From assembly GCA_942493245.1 (NCBI GenBank), contig OW818685.1, positions 62,001-126,000 on the forward strand: 64,000 nucleotides of DNA, in the 5' to 3' direction. Positions 16,788-27,572 of the stretch are shown piece after piece. Under the pieces are notes generated by a model. That model ran no database searches. It had not been told where the DNA came from and was given only the letters and a program-made list of their open reading frames with translations. Within the stretch, counting starts at the first letter, position 1. Each line of letters begins with the position of its first letter. A program made the position numbers and the translations under genes. The DNA is from DAOPYU01 sp942493245 (GTDB taxonomy: Bacteria > Sumerlaeota > Sumerlaeia > UBA8349).

Positions 16788-18935
16788 ATGCGTTTATCTC
16801 TTGTCAAAAAACTGCGTCAACGGCTGGCGAGCCTGAGCGTCGCGTGCGCTCTGGCGGCCGTCTGGATGTGCGCGCAGGGTGCGGGTGCGGTTGAGTTGCG
16901 CCCGCCGGCGGTTCCCCTGGTGGCACACGATCCCTATTTCAGCATCTGGTCGCAGGCCGACCAACTGTACGGCGAGGAAACGACCCACTGGACGGGCAAG
17001 CCGCATCCCCTGCACGCTCTCGTGCGGGTGGACGGGGAAGTGTCCCGTATCATGGGCGCTCAGCCGGAGCAGGTCGCGCCCCTCGCGCAGAAATCGGTCG
17101 AGGTTTTGCCCACGCGGACGATCTACACGTTTGCCAACGCCAAGATCCAACTGACGTTGACGTTTGTGACACCGGCTCTGACCGACGATCTGGACATTCT
17201 GGCCCGTCCGGCCACGTATGTGGTCTGGGAAGCGGTGGCGCTCGATGGAAAGTCGCACAGTGTGCAGTTCTACCTGGACGCCAGCCCGATGCTGGCCGTG
17301 AACGAGGCCCGGCAGGACGTGGTGTGCGAGAAGGTGGAAGTCAAGGGCCTGCTGGCTGTCAAGGCCGGTTCGCGCGAGCAGAAACTGCTGAATCGCTCGG
17401 GCGACGATATCCGCATTGACTGGGGTTACGCTTACCTGGCCGTTCCGGTGGACCAGAAGGGTGGGGCTGTGGCCATCGCCCGTTCCAACGACGCGTACGA
17501 CCACTTTGCCAAGACGGGTCAGGCGCTAACGACCCAGGCGCCCTTTGGCGCCGAGCCGGCCGGACAGGCGCAGATGCTGTGCGCCACGATGGATGCGGGC
17601 GAAGTAGCTGCCAAGGCGGTGCGTCAGGTGGCGATTCTGGCCTACGACGACATCAAGTCCATCCGGTATTTCAAGGCCGACCTGGACGCCTACTGGCGTC
17701 GCGACGGCCTGGACACCGCCGGGATGCTCCAGAAGGCGTGGAAAGAATTCGCGAGCCTGGAAAAACGCTGTGTGGCCTTTGATAAGGAAATGATGGACGA
17801 CATGGTCAAGGTGGGCGGCGCGGACTATGCGACGCTCTGCGCGCTGGCCTACCGCCAGGCCCTGGCCGCCTGCAAGGTGGTGGCGGATTCGGCGGGACAG
17901 CCGCTGATGTTCTCGAAGGAAAACCACAGCAACGGCTGTATCGGCACCGTGGACGTGTTCTACCCCATGTCGCCCCAGACCCTGCTCTTCAGCCCGGCTT
18001 TGATGAAGGCCACCATCGTTCCGATTCTCGACTATTCCTCTTCGCCGCGTTGGAAGTTCCCCTTCGCTCCCCACGATATCGGCCAGTATCCCTTTGCGAC
18101 GGGTCAGGTCTATGGCGATGGCGAGAAGGGCGAAAACAACCAGATGCCCGTGGAAGAAACCGCCAACATGCTGCTGATCGTGGCGGCGCTGGCGGACGCG
18201 GAAAACGATACGAAGTTTGCTGAAAAGTACTGGCCGCTGCTCGAAAAGTGGGCCGCCTACCTCGAAACCAAGGGTTTCGATCCCGAGAACCAGCTCTGCA
18301 CGGATGACTTTGCCGGCCACCTGGCGCACAACGTCAATCTCTCGGCCAAGGCGATTGTGGCTCTGGGCGCGTTTGGCCAGCTCAGCGCGAAGTGTGGCAA
18401 GGACGCCGAAGCCAAACGGCTGACCGAACTGGCCCAGGGGATGGTGAAAAAGTGGATCGAACAGGCCGACGCGGGCGACCATTTCCGCCTGGCCTTCGAC
18501 AAGCCCAACAGCTGGAGCCAGAAGTACAACATCGTGTGGGACCGCATTCTGGGCCTGAAACTCTTCCCCGAAAGCGTCCTGCGCAAGGAGATGGATTACT
18601 ACAAGCGCATTCAGAATCGTTACGGTCTGGCGCTCGACAACCGCGAGACCTACACGAAGCTCGACTGGATCACCTGGACGGCGGCCCTGACGGGCAACCG
18701 CGACGATTTCGAAGCCTTGGTCAAGCCGATTATCAAGTTCCTCAACGAGACGCCCGATCGTTCGCCGATGACCGACTGGTACTTCACCGATTCGGGCAAG
18801 AAGAAAGGTTTCACGGCGCGTCCCGTCGTGGGCGGTGTTTTCATGCAGGCATTGAGCGACCCGGCCCTGTGGCAGAAGTGGGCCAAACGCGGCGCGAACA
18901 CCCAAGGCCCCTGGGCGCCGTTGCAGTTGCAGTAG
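16788..18935 (+). CDS. Secreted glutaminase-like protein (GtaA family, DUF4965/DUF1793 type)
   Basis: 715 residues with a signal peptide (positive start, hydrophobic 15-33, likely cleavage after AGAVA/GAVE). AAGGAG at 16774-16779 supports the start. The order is that of the GtaA-type family: an N-terminal segment RPPAVPLVAHDPYFSIWS (DUF4964), a beta-sandwich DUF5127, DUF4965 (RQALAACKVVADSAGQPLMFSKENHS then GCIGTVDVFYPMSPQ), and an alpha-helical DUF1793-type part with WPLLEKWAAYLE, NQLCTDDFAGHLAHNVNLS and TDWYFTDSGKK. Fungal members are extracellular glutaminases, but bacterial members may act on other substrates. Single gene with its own terminator. Confidence 0.85.
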   Translation: MRLSLVKKLRQRLASLSVACALAAVWMCAQGAGAVELRPPAVPLVAHDPYFSIWSQADQLYGEETTHWTGKPHPLHALVRVDGEVSRIMGAQPEQVAPLAQKSVEVLPTRTIYTFANAKIQLTLTFVTPALTDDLDILARPATYVVWEAVALDGKSHSVQFYLDASPMLAVNEARQDVVCEKVEVKGLLAVKAGSREQKLLNRSGDDIRIDWGYAYLAVPVDQKGGAVAIARSNDAYDHFAKTGQALTTQAPFGAEPAGQAQMLCATMDAGEVAAKAVRQVAILAYDDIKSIRYFKADLDAYWRRDGLDTAGMLQKAWKEFASLEKRCVAFDKEMMDDMVKVGGADYATLCALAYRQALAACKVVADSAGQPLMFSKENHSNGCIGTVDVFYPMSPQTLLFSPALMKATIVPILDYSSSPRWKFPFAPHDIGQYPFATGQVYGDGEKGENNQMPVEETANMLLIVAALADAENDTKFAEKYWPLLEKWAAYLETKGFDPENQLCTDDFAGHLAHNVNLSAKAIVALGAFGQLSAKCGKDAEAKRLTELAQGMVKKWIEQADAGDHFRLAFDKPNSWSQKYNIVWDRILGLKLFPESVLRKEMDYYKRIQNRYGLALDNRETYTKLDWITWTAALTGNRDDFEALVKPIIKFLNETPDRSPMTDWYFTDSGKKKGFTARPVVGGVFMQALSDPALWQKWAKRGANTQGPWAPLQLQ

Positions 18936-19024
18936 TCTGAAGGAGAGTGGGACCGCCGGGGCGGCGGCCCCACACCGGTTTCACTCCGGATGAGAGCGTT
19001 TCGCCCGGCATAAGGTTCGCAGGA

Positions 19025-19071
19025 AATTCGGGGCGCGTGGTTTCACAACCACGCGCCCCGAATTGTTTTTT

Positions 19072-19072
<1 letters not shown>
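19025..19072 (+). terminator. Strong intrinsic terminator after the glutaminase-like gene
   Basis: A perfect 18-bp stem (19025-19042 with 19047-19064) with loop TCAC is followed by GTTTTTTT. It abuts the end of the convergent pilT gene, so it ends plus-strand transcription before it runs antisense through pilT. Confidence 0.92.
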
Positions 19073-20118
<1,046 letters not shown>

Positions 20119-20382
20119 CAGTCCAGAAACCTCGCTTTGTCTTGGATCGGGGATAAGAAACAGAATGATACGCCATCACACAGGCGACGGGTTCTTTCTG
20201 CCAGATTCTTCCGGTTTCAGCAAGGACGATTGAGACAGAAAGTGAAGTCGGATCGGATACAAGAGGAATTTCATTCTGTGTTCCCTCATCTTAGATAAGA
20301 CTCATAGTTGGTATTGACAGGAAAGGATGTCTTGAGTGAAATAGGCGGGTGAATTGCTGAAACAAGATGGAGGAAACGTGAC

Positions 20383-21717
20383 ATGGAGGCTTGGAAAAGG
20401 GAGAGTTTCAGGAGGTGGGGAAAGCAGTGGGGTTGGTTTGTGTTTTTGCTCCTCCTGGGCACTCTTCTTGTTTTCAGTCGTCCCCCGGATGATGTCCGAA
20501 AAAGCAATTGGGACAAGGTGTGCATACTGGCTGAAAATTTCCTGTTCACATTACTCATTTTTGCCCCGAAAACGTTCCGGTCTATGCGGTCTGAAAAATA
20601 CTTCCGAGAGGGACGGAACAGGAACAAACAGGCACTTGCCCGGTTAGCGGAACGTTTCTCGAAAGCAGCGGATCTGTTGAATTCTTCTCGGGAAGAGAAA
20701 AACGAAGACAAAGAACGGACTCAAGAGAATTGTCTGAATGGAATCCAACAGTTGATCGCGATCGCGCGAAAAAGTCCTTTCGAGTACACCCTTCCCGTCC
20801 TGGAGGCACTGAATAGGTATGTGCAGATGGCGGAGAAGGAACGGGAAGCGACGGGAGAACTCCCTGGCAACTCGGCGCATCCGATTGCTCTTGAGAAAGC
20901 AAAGCGGGGAATCCGCGCCCTGCTGAACGAAGGGGTAGAAGGATCATCTTCTTTTTATCAGATCCATCTGACTGGCGCGCATCTGGAAGGGATGTATTTG
21001 AAAAAGGCCCATCTGTTGGGGGCATTTCTGGAACGGGCACACTTGGAGGATGCGACCCTGGCGAAAGCCTTATTGATCAATGCGCATCTGGAGGAAGCAT
21101 ATCTGCAAGGATCTGCCTTAGAAAGGGCCTCACTGGAATTTGCCCACCTCGAAGAGGCCAATCTGGAGCAAGCGAATTTGCGGGGGGCCAACCTGACTCG
21201 CGGCCATCTGGAACGCGCGAATCTGGAGGAGGCCAACCTGACGGGAGCCTGGTTGAATCGTGCGCAGATGGAAGGGGCCTGTTTAGGGAAAGCCAATCTG
21301 AAGAATGCGCACCTGGAACATGCCTGTCTGAATGAGGCCAACCTGGAGAAAGCGCGTCTGGTGGACGCGTATCTGACTGGAACACACCTGCAACATGCGA
21401 ATCTGACGGAAGCGAACCTGAAAGGGGTGGTTCTCGCGGACGTGCATCTGGAAAACGCCAATCTGGAAAAGGCGAACATGCACAGGGCGCTTCTGGGGGG
21501 AGCGCATCTGACGGGGGCTAATTTGCGGGAGACGAACCTGGAGTCTGCCGATCTCCGAGGGGCCGATCTGTCCGCGGTTTTGGGGCTTGTCTCCGAGCAG
21601 ATAGCCCGTGCCGTTGGAGACAGCCGGACAAAACTTCCGCGCGATATCGAGCGCCCGACCGGTTGGCCCGCTTATTCGGGTCACTGTGATGGACAAAGGG
21701 TCGAGTGCCGTGCGTGA
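20383..21717 (+). CDS. Membrane-anchored pentapeptide-repeat protein, His-rich
   Basis: 444 residues; GGAGG at 20369-20373 supports the ATG. Two hydrophobic segments (about 17-32 and 48-61) anchor the N-terminus, then an alpha-helical charged region runs to about 190. Residues 194-400 are about 41 uninterrupted pentapeptides of the A(D/N)Lxx type (for example ANLEEANLTGAWL), which fold into a right-handed quadrilateral beta-helix. Unusually, at least eleven repeats carry His at the central Asn/Asp place (AHLEE, AHLED, GHLER). A C-terminal LVSEQIARAVGDSRTKLP tail is seen in other pentapeptide proteins. The repeats give structure, not a specific activity; function unknown. Confidence 0.88.
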   Translation: MEAWKRESFRRWGKQWGWFVFLLLLGTLLVFSRPPDDVRKSNWDKVCILAENFLFTLLIFAPKTFRSMRSEKYFREGRNRNKQALARLAERFSKAADLLNSSREEKNEDKERTQENCLNGIQQLIAIARKSPFEYTLPVLEALNRYVQMAEKEREATGELPGNSAHPIALEKAKRGIRALLNEGVEGSSSFYQIHLTGAHLEGMYLKKAHLLGAFLERAHLEDATLAKALLINAHLEEAYLQGSALERASLEFAHLEEANLEQANLRGANLTRGHLERANLEEANLTGAWLNRAQMEGACLGKANLKNAHLEHACLNEANLEKARLVDAYLTGTHLQHANLTEANLKGVVLADVHLENANLEKANMHRALLGGAHLTGANLRETNLESADLRGADLSAVLGLVSEQIARAVGDSRTKLPRDIERPTGWPAYSGHCDGQRVECRA

Positions 21718-22265
21718 CAACAGACCGGGAGGAGGTCCGAGACGCATGGGAACGGACAGGAAAAGGGTTGAGGGCGGAATCTGGAGTCTGTTTCTGCGTG
21801 TCGTGGTCCGGTTTCTGGGGCTCCGCTCTTCGGGATATTCGGTCAGTGGGTATCTTCTGGTTGGCATTGGGTCTCCCGATTCCGTGGGATTTCTTCGGAG
21901 CGATCCATCGTTTGGGCGGAGAACAGAATGCGGTCCTGATTCTGGGGCATGAAGACCCCTGGTGAGCGTCCCCGCACTGCGCGTCTGTTTGCAGAACTGG
22001 CATGCAGTGACATAAGTGGCCCTCAAGGCTGGAATCGGGATAGTTTTCCTTATTGTGTGCTGTCGTGGTAAGCGGATTATAGCACGGTTCTCTGTAAACG
22101 GCATTTACAGACATCCAGAGCATGTCTGAAATAAAGAAACATTTCTTTATTTTCTGTTGACTTGTGGGCTGAAATGCCGGATGCTTTATATCGAGAAGAA
22201 TTTCTCGATTCTCTTCCTGGGATCTGACGAAGACCCGGATCGCCCGTGTCGCAAGGAGTTGTACC
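21718..22265. other. 548-base spacer before adhE; no feature seen
   Basis: Short frames here do not look like proteins: composition is Arg/Gly/Ser-rich and there is no ribosome site. I see no tRNA-like fold, no strong hairpin and no convincing -35/-10 pair. AAGGAG just before the adhE ATG is the only clear signal. Confidence 0.5.
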
Positions 22266-24941
22266 ATGCCCAAAAAGAACGCTACACCCGCTCCGGAAGG
22301 CAAGGAACCGAAGCCTCCGAAACCCAACCCTCCCGTCAAACTGCCTTTCGCCGCCTGTGCGGTTCCGCCCGCCGGAGCGCCGTCGTGCGGAGACGCGGAG
22401 ATTGACACCCTGGTCGCCCAGGCGCTCGGGGCGCTGGAGGTTTTCGAATCGTTCTCGCAGGAACAGGTGGACGCCGTGGTGCGCGCCATGGCGCTGGCCG
22501 GGGTGGCCGAACGCCTGACGCTGGCGCGGCAGGCCGTGGACGAGACCGGCATGGGGGTTTTCGAGGACAAGGTGACGAAAAACCTCTTCGGCACCGAGTA
22601 CATCTACCACGACATCAAGGACCAGAAGACCGTCGGGATCATCCACGAGGACCCGGAAGAGGGCATCGTCGAGGTGGCCGACCCGATCGGGGTGATCGTG
22701 GGGATCACGCCAGTGACGAACCCGACTTCGACGACGATGTTCAAGTCGCTCATCGCGATGAAGACGCGCAACCCGATCATTTTCGCGTTCCATCCCAAGG
22801 CGCAGCAGTGCAGCGTGGCCGCGGCCCGGGCCATGCGCGACGCCGCCATCGCGGCGGGGGCGCCCGAGCATTGCATCCAGTGGGTCGGCACGCCGTCGGT
22901 GGAAAAGACGAACGCCGTCATGAAACACCCGCAGGTTTCGCTGATTCTGGCGACGGGGGGTAGCGGCATGGTCAAGGCGGCATACAGCTCGGGCAAGCCT
23001 GCGCTGGGCGTGGGGCCGGGCAACGTGCCGGTCTATATCGAGAAGACCGCCAAGGTCAACATGGCGGTCAACGACATCATCCTCTCGAAGACTTTCGACA
23101 ACGGCACGATCTGCGCGTCCGAGCAGTCGGTGGTGGTGGATCGCGAGATTGCCGACCAGGTGCTGGACCGGTTCGTCGCGCAGGGCGCCTACGTGCTGAA
23201 GCCGGAGGAAATGAAAAAGGTCGAGGTGCTGGCGATTGACTCGGCGCGGGGTACCATGTCCGGCGCCGTGGTCGGGCAACCCGCCGAGAAAATCGCGGAA
23301 TTGGCGGGGATCAAGGTGCCCGCGGGGACGAAACTCCTGATCGCCCGCCTGACCGGCGTAGGCCCGGACACGCCGCTGAGTCGCGAGAAACTGTCCCCCA
23401 TTCTCGGGTTCTATGTCGCCGGGAGTACGGAGGAGGGAATCCGCCTGTGCGACGCCATCGTCCACTTCGGCGGCATGGGTCACTCGGCGGGGATTTTCTC
23501 AAACGATCCCGAGGTGATTGACGCGTATCGCCGGACGGTGAAGACCAGCCGGATTCTGGAGAACGTGCCGACCAGCTTCGGCGCGATCGGCGACATCTAC
23601 AACCGCATGGACCCGAGCCTGACCCTGGGATGCGGCGCGTTCGGCGGCAACTCGACGTCCGAGAACGTGAGCGTGAAGAACCTGCTCAACATCAAGCGGC
23701 ACAGCAAGCGGAGAATCAATATGAAATGGTTCAAGGTTCCCCCGAAAATTTACTTCGAAAAGGGCTGTCTGGAATACCTGCGCTGCATCCCGCGCCGACG
23801 CGCGCTGATTGTGACCGACCCGATGATGGTGAAACTCGGGATGGTGGCGCGCGCGGAAGAGTACCTGAAGCAGGCGGGGATGGAGACCGAAATTTTCGGC
23901 GACGTGGAACCGGACCCGAGCACCGACACGGTCTATCGCGGCGTGGCGGAGATGAACCGTTTCCAGCCCGACCTGATCGTCGCGTTCGGCGGCGGCTCGC
24001 CGATTGACGCGGCCAAGGGGATGTGGCTCTTCTACGAACAGCCGGGCACCCGGTTCGAGGACCTGGCGCTGCGGTTCGTGGACATCCGCAAGCGCGCGGT
24101 TCGTTTCCCGGAATTGGGCAAGAAGGCGCTCTTTGTGGCGATCCCTACGACTTCGGGCACCGGCTCGGAAGTGACCGCCTTCGCCGTCATCACGGACAAG
24201 GAAAAGGGGATCAAGTACCCCCTGGCCGACTACGAACTGACGCCCGACATCGCGATCCTGGACCCGGAACTCACTTGGTCGGTTCCCAAGTCCGTAACCG
24301 CCGACACGGGGATGGACGTACTGTCGCACGTGATCGAGGCCTACGTGTCGGTGCTGGCAAGCGACTACACCGACTCGCTGGCCCTGCAGGCGGCCAAGAT
24401 GCTCTTCAAGTATTTGCCGGTCGCTTATGAGGATGGGAAAAACGAAAAGGCGCGCGAGAAGATGCACAACGCCAGCTGCATGGCGGGCATGGCGTTCACC
24501 AACGCGTTCCTGGGGATCAACCACAGTCTGGCGCACAAGATCGGCGGCCAGTTCCACGTGCCGCACGGACGGGCCAATGCGATTCTGCTCCCCCACGTGA
24601 TCCGCTACAATGCCTCGCGCCCGTCGAAGTACACGGCCTATCCCAAGTACGAGTACCCGGTGGCGGACCAGAAGTACCGCGAGGTGGCTGTGGCGCTGGG
24701 CCTGCCCGCCGACACGGTCGAGCAGGGGGTGGTGAGCCTGTGCAAGGCGGTCGAGGACCTTCGCGCCGGCCTGAACATGCCCGCCACGTTCGCGGAGTGT
24801 GGAGTTCCGAAGGAGTTGTACTTCGCGCACCTCGACGAAGTGGCGCTCAACGCATTCGACGACCAGTGTACCGGCGCCAATCCGCGTTATCCGCTGGTTG
24901 AGGAGTTGAAGGAAATTCTGATAAAGGCTTATGGAGCGTAA
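22266..24941 (+). CDS. adhE: Bifunctional aldehyde-alcohol dehydrogenase AdhE
   Basis: 891 residues, the standard AdhE length. The N-terminal half is a CoA-acylating acetaldehyde dehydrogenase with catalytic Cys283 in DNGTICASEQS and the glycine motif ATGGSGMVKAAYSSG. A linker near 475-486 leads to the C-terminal iron-dependent alcohol dehydrogenase, with GGGSPIDAAKGM, PTTSGTGSEVTAFAV, DVLSHVIEA and NHSLAHKIGGQFHVPHGRANA supplying the NAD-binding and iron-ligand Asp/His residues. It reduces acetyl-CoA to ethanol in two steps, recycling NADH in fermentation, and forms spirosomes. The first 40 residues (Pro/Lys-rich) are an unusual extension. AAGGAG precedes the ATG. Confidence 0.96.
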   Translation: MPKKNATPAPEGKEPKPPKPNPPVKLPFAACAVPPAGAPSCGDAEIDTLVAQALGALEVFESFSQEQVDAVVRAMALAGVAERLTLARQAVDETGMGVFEDKVTKNLFGTEYIYHDIKDQKTVGIIHEDPEEGIVEVADPIGVIVGITPVTNPTSTTMFKSLIAMKTRNPIIFAFHPKAQQCSVAAARAMRDAAIAAGAPEHCIQWVGTPSVEKTNAVMKHPQVSLILATGGSGMVKAAYSSGKPALGVGPGNVPVYIEKTAKVNMAVNDIILSKTFDNGTICASEQSVVVDREIADQVLDRFVAQGAYVLKPEEMKKVEVLAIDSARGTMSGAVVGQPAEKIAELAGIKVPAGTKLLIARLTGVGPDTPLSREKLSPILGFYVAGSTEEGIRLCDAIVHFGGMGHSAGIFSNDPEVIDAYRRTVKTSRILENVPTSFGAIGDIYNRMDPSLTLGCGAFGGNSTSENVSVKNLLNIKRHSKRRINMKWFKVPPKIYFEKGCLEYLRCIPRRRALIVTDPMMVKLGMVARAEEYLKQAGMETEIFGDVEPDPSTDTVYRGVAEMNRFQPDLIVAFGGGSPIDAAKGMWLFYEQPGTRFEDLALRFVDIRKRAVRFPELGKKALFVAIPTTSGTGSEVTAFAVITDKEKGIKYPLADYELTPDIAILDPELTWSVPKSVTADTGMDVLSHVIEAYVSVLASDYTDSLALQAAKMLFKYLPVAYEDGKNEKAREKMHNASCMAGMAFTNAFLGINHSLAHKIGGQFHVPHGRANAILLPHVIRYNASRPSKYTAYPKYEYPVADQKYREVAVALGLPADTVEQGVVSLCKAVEDLRAGLNMPATFAECGVPKELYFAHLDEVALNAFDDQCTGANPRYPLVEELKEILIKAYGA

Positions 24942-24960
24942 CCTGCAGAAGGAGTTTTTT

Positions 24961-25007
24961 ACAGCCGGAGATCGCGCTCAGGTCGCGTGGTCTCCGGCTG
25001 TTTTTTT
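24961..25007 (+). terminator. Intrinsic terminator of adhE
   Basis: ACAGCCGGAGA (24961-24971) pairs with TCTCCGGCTGT (24991-25001) around a 19-base loop and is followed by seven T's. It starts 19 bases after the adhE stop, giving a single-gene transcript. Confidence 0.88.
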
Positions 25008-25120
25008 GAGAAAAGGCGTTGATCGGCCGGTTCGACTTTTTTTCGTCGCGCGCGAGCGGGTGAGGCGGGTATGGTGCAGACACGCGCGTGGCCGCGCGAG
25101 ATGTATCCGGAGATTGAGGT

Positions 25121-26917
25121 ATGACCGACACCCCCGCCCCCGTCCCCCCGCACCCGTCCCCGACTTCGCATCCCTCAGGCGTGGAAAATTCGTCTTTTCC
25201 TTCTTCTCATCTTCCAGACACTCCCGCCTCGGCTTCGCCGGACCCCCTTTTTCCTGAAGACGAACTCCGGGACAGTGAGTCTTCCAAGCGGCCTTTTCTG
25301 GAGGCTGCGGGGTTGGTGGGGGCGGCGACCATTTTCAGTCGGATCCTGGGGTTGGCGCGCGACATGGTGTTGGCTGCGGCGCTGGGTTCGACACGGGTGG
25401 CGGATGTGTTCTGGATCGCGTTCGAGCTGCCGAACCTGATGCGGCGCGTGCTGGGTGAGGGGAGTCTGTCGGCGTTCGTGGTGCCGGTGTTCGCGAAAGA
25501 GCGGCTGGAGAAAGGCGAGGAGGCGGGGTGGCGGTTTGCGTCGAACGCGCTGACCGTGCTGGCAACTTTTTCACTGGGAGTGACTGCGCTCGGAATTCTG
25601 GCCGCGAAGCCATTGTTTTCGATTTTCGGGTTCGGGTATTTCAAGCGGGGCGACATGGAGGCCATCGCGCTCGGGACGCAGTTGACGAGTGTCATGTTCC
25701 CGTTCGTGACGCTGCTGGCGCTCAGTTCGATCCTGATGGGGCTGTGCCACGCCATCCGTCATTTTCTGATGCCTGCGCTGGGGCCTGCCGTGATGAACGT
25801 CACGATGATTGTGGCGGCTTGGCTGTTTCACCGTCAGGGCGACTCGATGGTGGCGCGCGCACTGGCCGTTTCGGTTGTCGTGGCCGGTCTTCTGCGTCTG
25901 GTCATGATGTGGCGTCCCCTGGCGCGCGCGGGGTTTCGGTACCGGTTTTCGTTCCAGACGGCGTCGCCCGCCATGCGCGAGTTGTACCGCATGATGCTGC
26001 CGGCCTTTTTCGGGCTGGCTGTGGTGCAGGTGAACGTTTCCCTGAGCCGGGCGTTTGCGACCCAACTGGGCGAGGGGTTCGTCCCCTGTCTGATGTTCAG
26101 CCACCGCCTCTTTGAACTGCCGCTGGGCATTGTCGCCTCGTCGCTGGCCACCGCTATCCTGCCGCAGCTCGCGTACTACTGGCTGGCGGGGCGCCGTTCC
26201 GAACTCGAGCGTCTGGTGCGTCTCGCTTTCCGGGTTGTGTTCATCCTTTTTATCCCCGCCACGGTCGGGCTGATCGCGCTGGGACTGCCCATCGTGCGCT
26301 TGTTGCTCGAGCGGGGCGACTGGACCTTTCAATCCTCGCTCTGGGCCTACCAGGCGCTCGTCTTCTACTCGCCGAGTCTGGTGATCTGGGGCATGCTGAA
26401 GATCCTGACGCCGGTTTTCTACGCGCAGCACGACGTGAAGACGCCCGTGGTGGCGGGTGTGGTGTCGCTCCTGGTCAACATCGCGCTGAACCTGGTGGTG
26501 ATTTTCGTCGAGCCGGTCCGCCTGGCGCTGGGTCACGCCGGGCTGGCGCTTGCCAATACTTTCGGCGTGCTGGCCAACGCGCTGGTTCTGATGGCGGTTC
26601 TGGAAAAGCGCGGTCTGTCTCTCTGGAACGGACGCCTGACGCGCACGGCCTTCGGCACGCTCGGTGCCGCCTGTGGCATGGGCGCCGCAGCGTGGGCGCT
26701 CTGGGAGAAAGTCTGGCCCCTGGCCGGAGTCCAGAGTCGAACCCTGGGCGGTGTCGCCCTCCTCGGCATTATCGGCGTCAGCGGCGCGTTCTATTTCGTC
26801 CTCGCCTGGGCGCTCCGCGTTCCCAACGTCTCCGACGCCTTTGCGCTGCTGGTGCGAAAGGGGAGGAAGCAGGGGAGAACAGAACCTCGCCCGAACCCGG
26901 GCAAAGACCGGGTCTGA
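25121..26917 (+). CDS. murJ: Lipid II flippase MurJ
   Basis: 598 residues with about fourteen membrane helices. MurJ moves lipid II across the inner membrane for peptidoglycan synthesis. The signature LGLARDMVLAAALGSTRVADVFWIAFELPNL (within 75-110, start of TM1 and loop) and NLMRRVLGEGSLSAFVVPVF are unmistakable MviN/MurJ sequence, including the conserved Arg and Asp of the central cavity. The first 60 residues are a Pro/Ser-rich extension that most relatives lack, so a start nearer the PFLEAAGL motif is possible. It is transcribed separately from adhE. Confidence 0.95.
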   Translation: MTDTPAPVPPHPSPTSHPSGVENSSFPSSHLPDTPASASPDPLFPEDELRDSESSKRPFLEAAGLVGAATIFSRILGLARDMVLAAALGSTRVADVFWIAFELPNLMRRVLGEGSLSAFVVPVFAKERLEKGEEAGWRFASNALTVLATFSLGVTALGILAAKPLFSIFGFGYFKRGDMEAIALGTQLTSVMFPFVTLLALSSILMGLCHAIRHFLMPALGPAVMNVTMIVAAWLFHRQGDSMVARALAVSVVVAGLLRLVMMWRPLARAGFRYRFSFQTASPAMRELYRMMLPAFFGLAVVQVNVSLSRAFATQLGEGFVPCLMFSHRLFELPLGIVASSLATAILPQLAYYWLAGRRSELERLVRLAFRVVFILFIPATVGLIALGLPIVRLLLERGDWTFQSSLWAYQALVFYSPSLVIWGMLKILTPVFYAQHDVKTPVVAGVVSLLVNIALNLVVIFVEPVRLALGHAGLALANTFGVLANALVLMAVLEKRGLSLWNGRLTRTAFGTLGAACGMGAAAWALWEKVWPLAGVQSRTLGGVALLGIIGVSGAFYFVLAWALRVPNVSDAFALLVRKGRKQGRTEPRPNPGKDRV

Positions 26918-26985
26918 GAGGTATCAAGACCCTTCCTGGAACCCAGCCCCTGTGGATTTCCCGTGTATTTTTCTGTTTTTCGTAA

Positions 26986-27025
26986 GCCATCTGGCGCCCG
27001 GAACCGCAGTTGAGCGCCAACGGCG
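26986..27025. repeat. Dispersed 40-bp repeat, copy 1
   Basis: The 40 bases from GCCATCTGG to CAACGGCG match 30125-30164 at 36 of 40 positions, in the same orientation. Both copies lie just downstream of plus-strand genes (murJ here, trpD there). Confidence 0.75.
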
Positions 27026-27039
27026 CGGATGGATTGTAG

Positions 27040-27202
27040 CCTGGGGCAAGCGTAGCGTCGCCCCAGGAAAGGCGTCCCTCTTTTCAAAAGGGCTGAAGGC
27101 CCGCCCGATTGGGATGGGGAGAAACGCTTTGATAGAACGGGCTTTCAGCCCTCGCGAAGACAACCCGATCCATTCCTGGGGCGTCGCTTCGCTTGCCCCC
27201 GG
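27040..27202. repeat. Nested inverted-repeat element (about 163 bp)
   Basis: Outer arms CCTGGGGCAAGCGTAGCGTC (from 27040) and its near-mirror at 27175-27202 differ at only a few positions. Inner arms AGGGCTGAAGGCCCG (27089-27103) and CGGGCTTTCAGCCCT (27138-27152) differ at one. Each arm is itself partly palindromic. No gene fits inside. The remaining spacer from 27203 to about 27572 shows no gene; its end should include the right end of the decayed insertion element. Confidence 0.7.
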
Positions 27203-27572
27203 CTTCTATGAATGCCATCCGGATGTCAATCCTTTTTTCCGGCTCTTTTTTCTGATTTTCCCCATTTTTCGACCCTGAATTTCAAGTCGTTACGCCTCGG
27301 GGGCGCGGGGGCTGGCCCCCGCATTTGCAAAAAAGAAAATCCGGGTCGTACTCTTTTCTTCTTGCTCCTTATTTGCTTCTTTTCTCGGTGCCCCTTCTTC
27401 TATCCGAGCCTGGATCGGGAATGATCGTAGCCCAAGTGGGTGTTGCGAGAGACTTGCGCGGCTGCCCTATCTATTGACGGGCCGTGAGCCCAGCCGGGGG
27501 TCGAGCGCACCGCGCAATTCCGGGCCGAGAAAATCAGGTCACAGTACCTCTTGCGCGTCCTTTCTGGAAAGA

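Noticed and set aside
17526..18905. 459-codon open frame on the minus strand, opposite the glutaminase-like gene
   Set aside because: Composition (Arg/Gly/His/Val-rich, no domain) and lack of a ribosome site mark it as a shadow of the GC-rich gene on the other strand.
21608..21952. Small gene after the pentapeptide-repeat gene
   Set aside because: Overlaps the end of the real gene, has no ribosome site and shows shadow-like composition.
26664..27278. 204-codon frame running from inside murJ into the repeats
   Set aside because: It is out of frame with murJ and crosses the inverted-repeat element; no domain.
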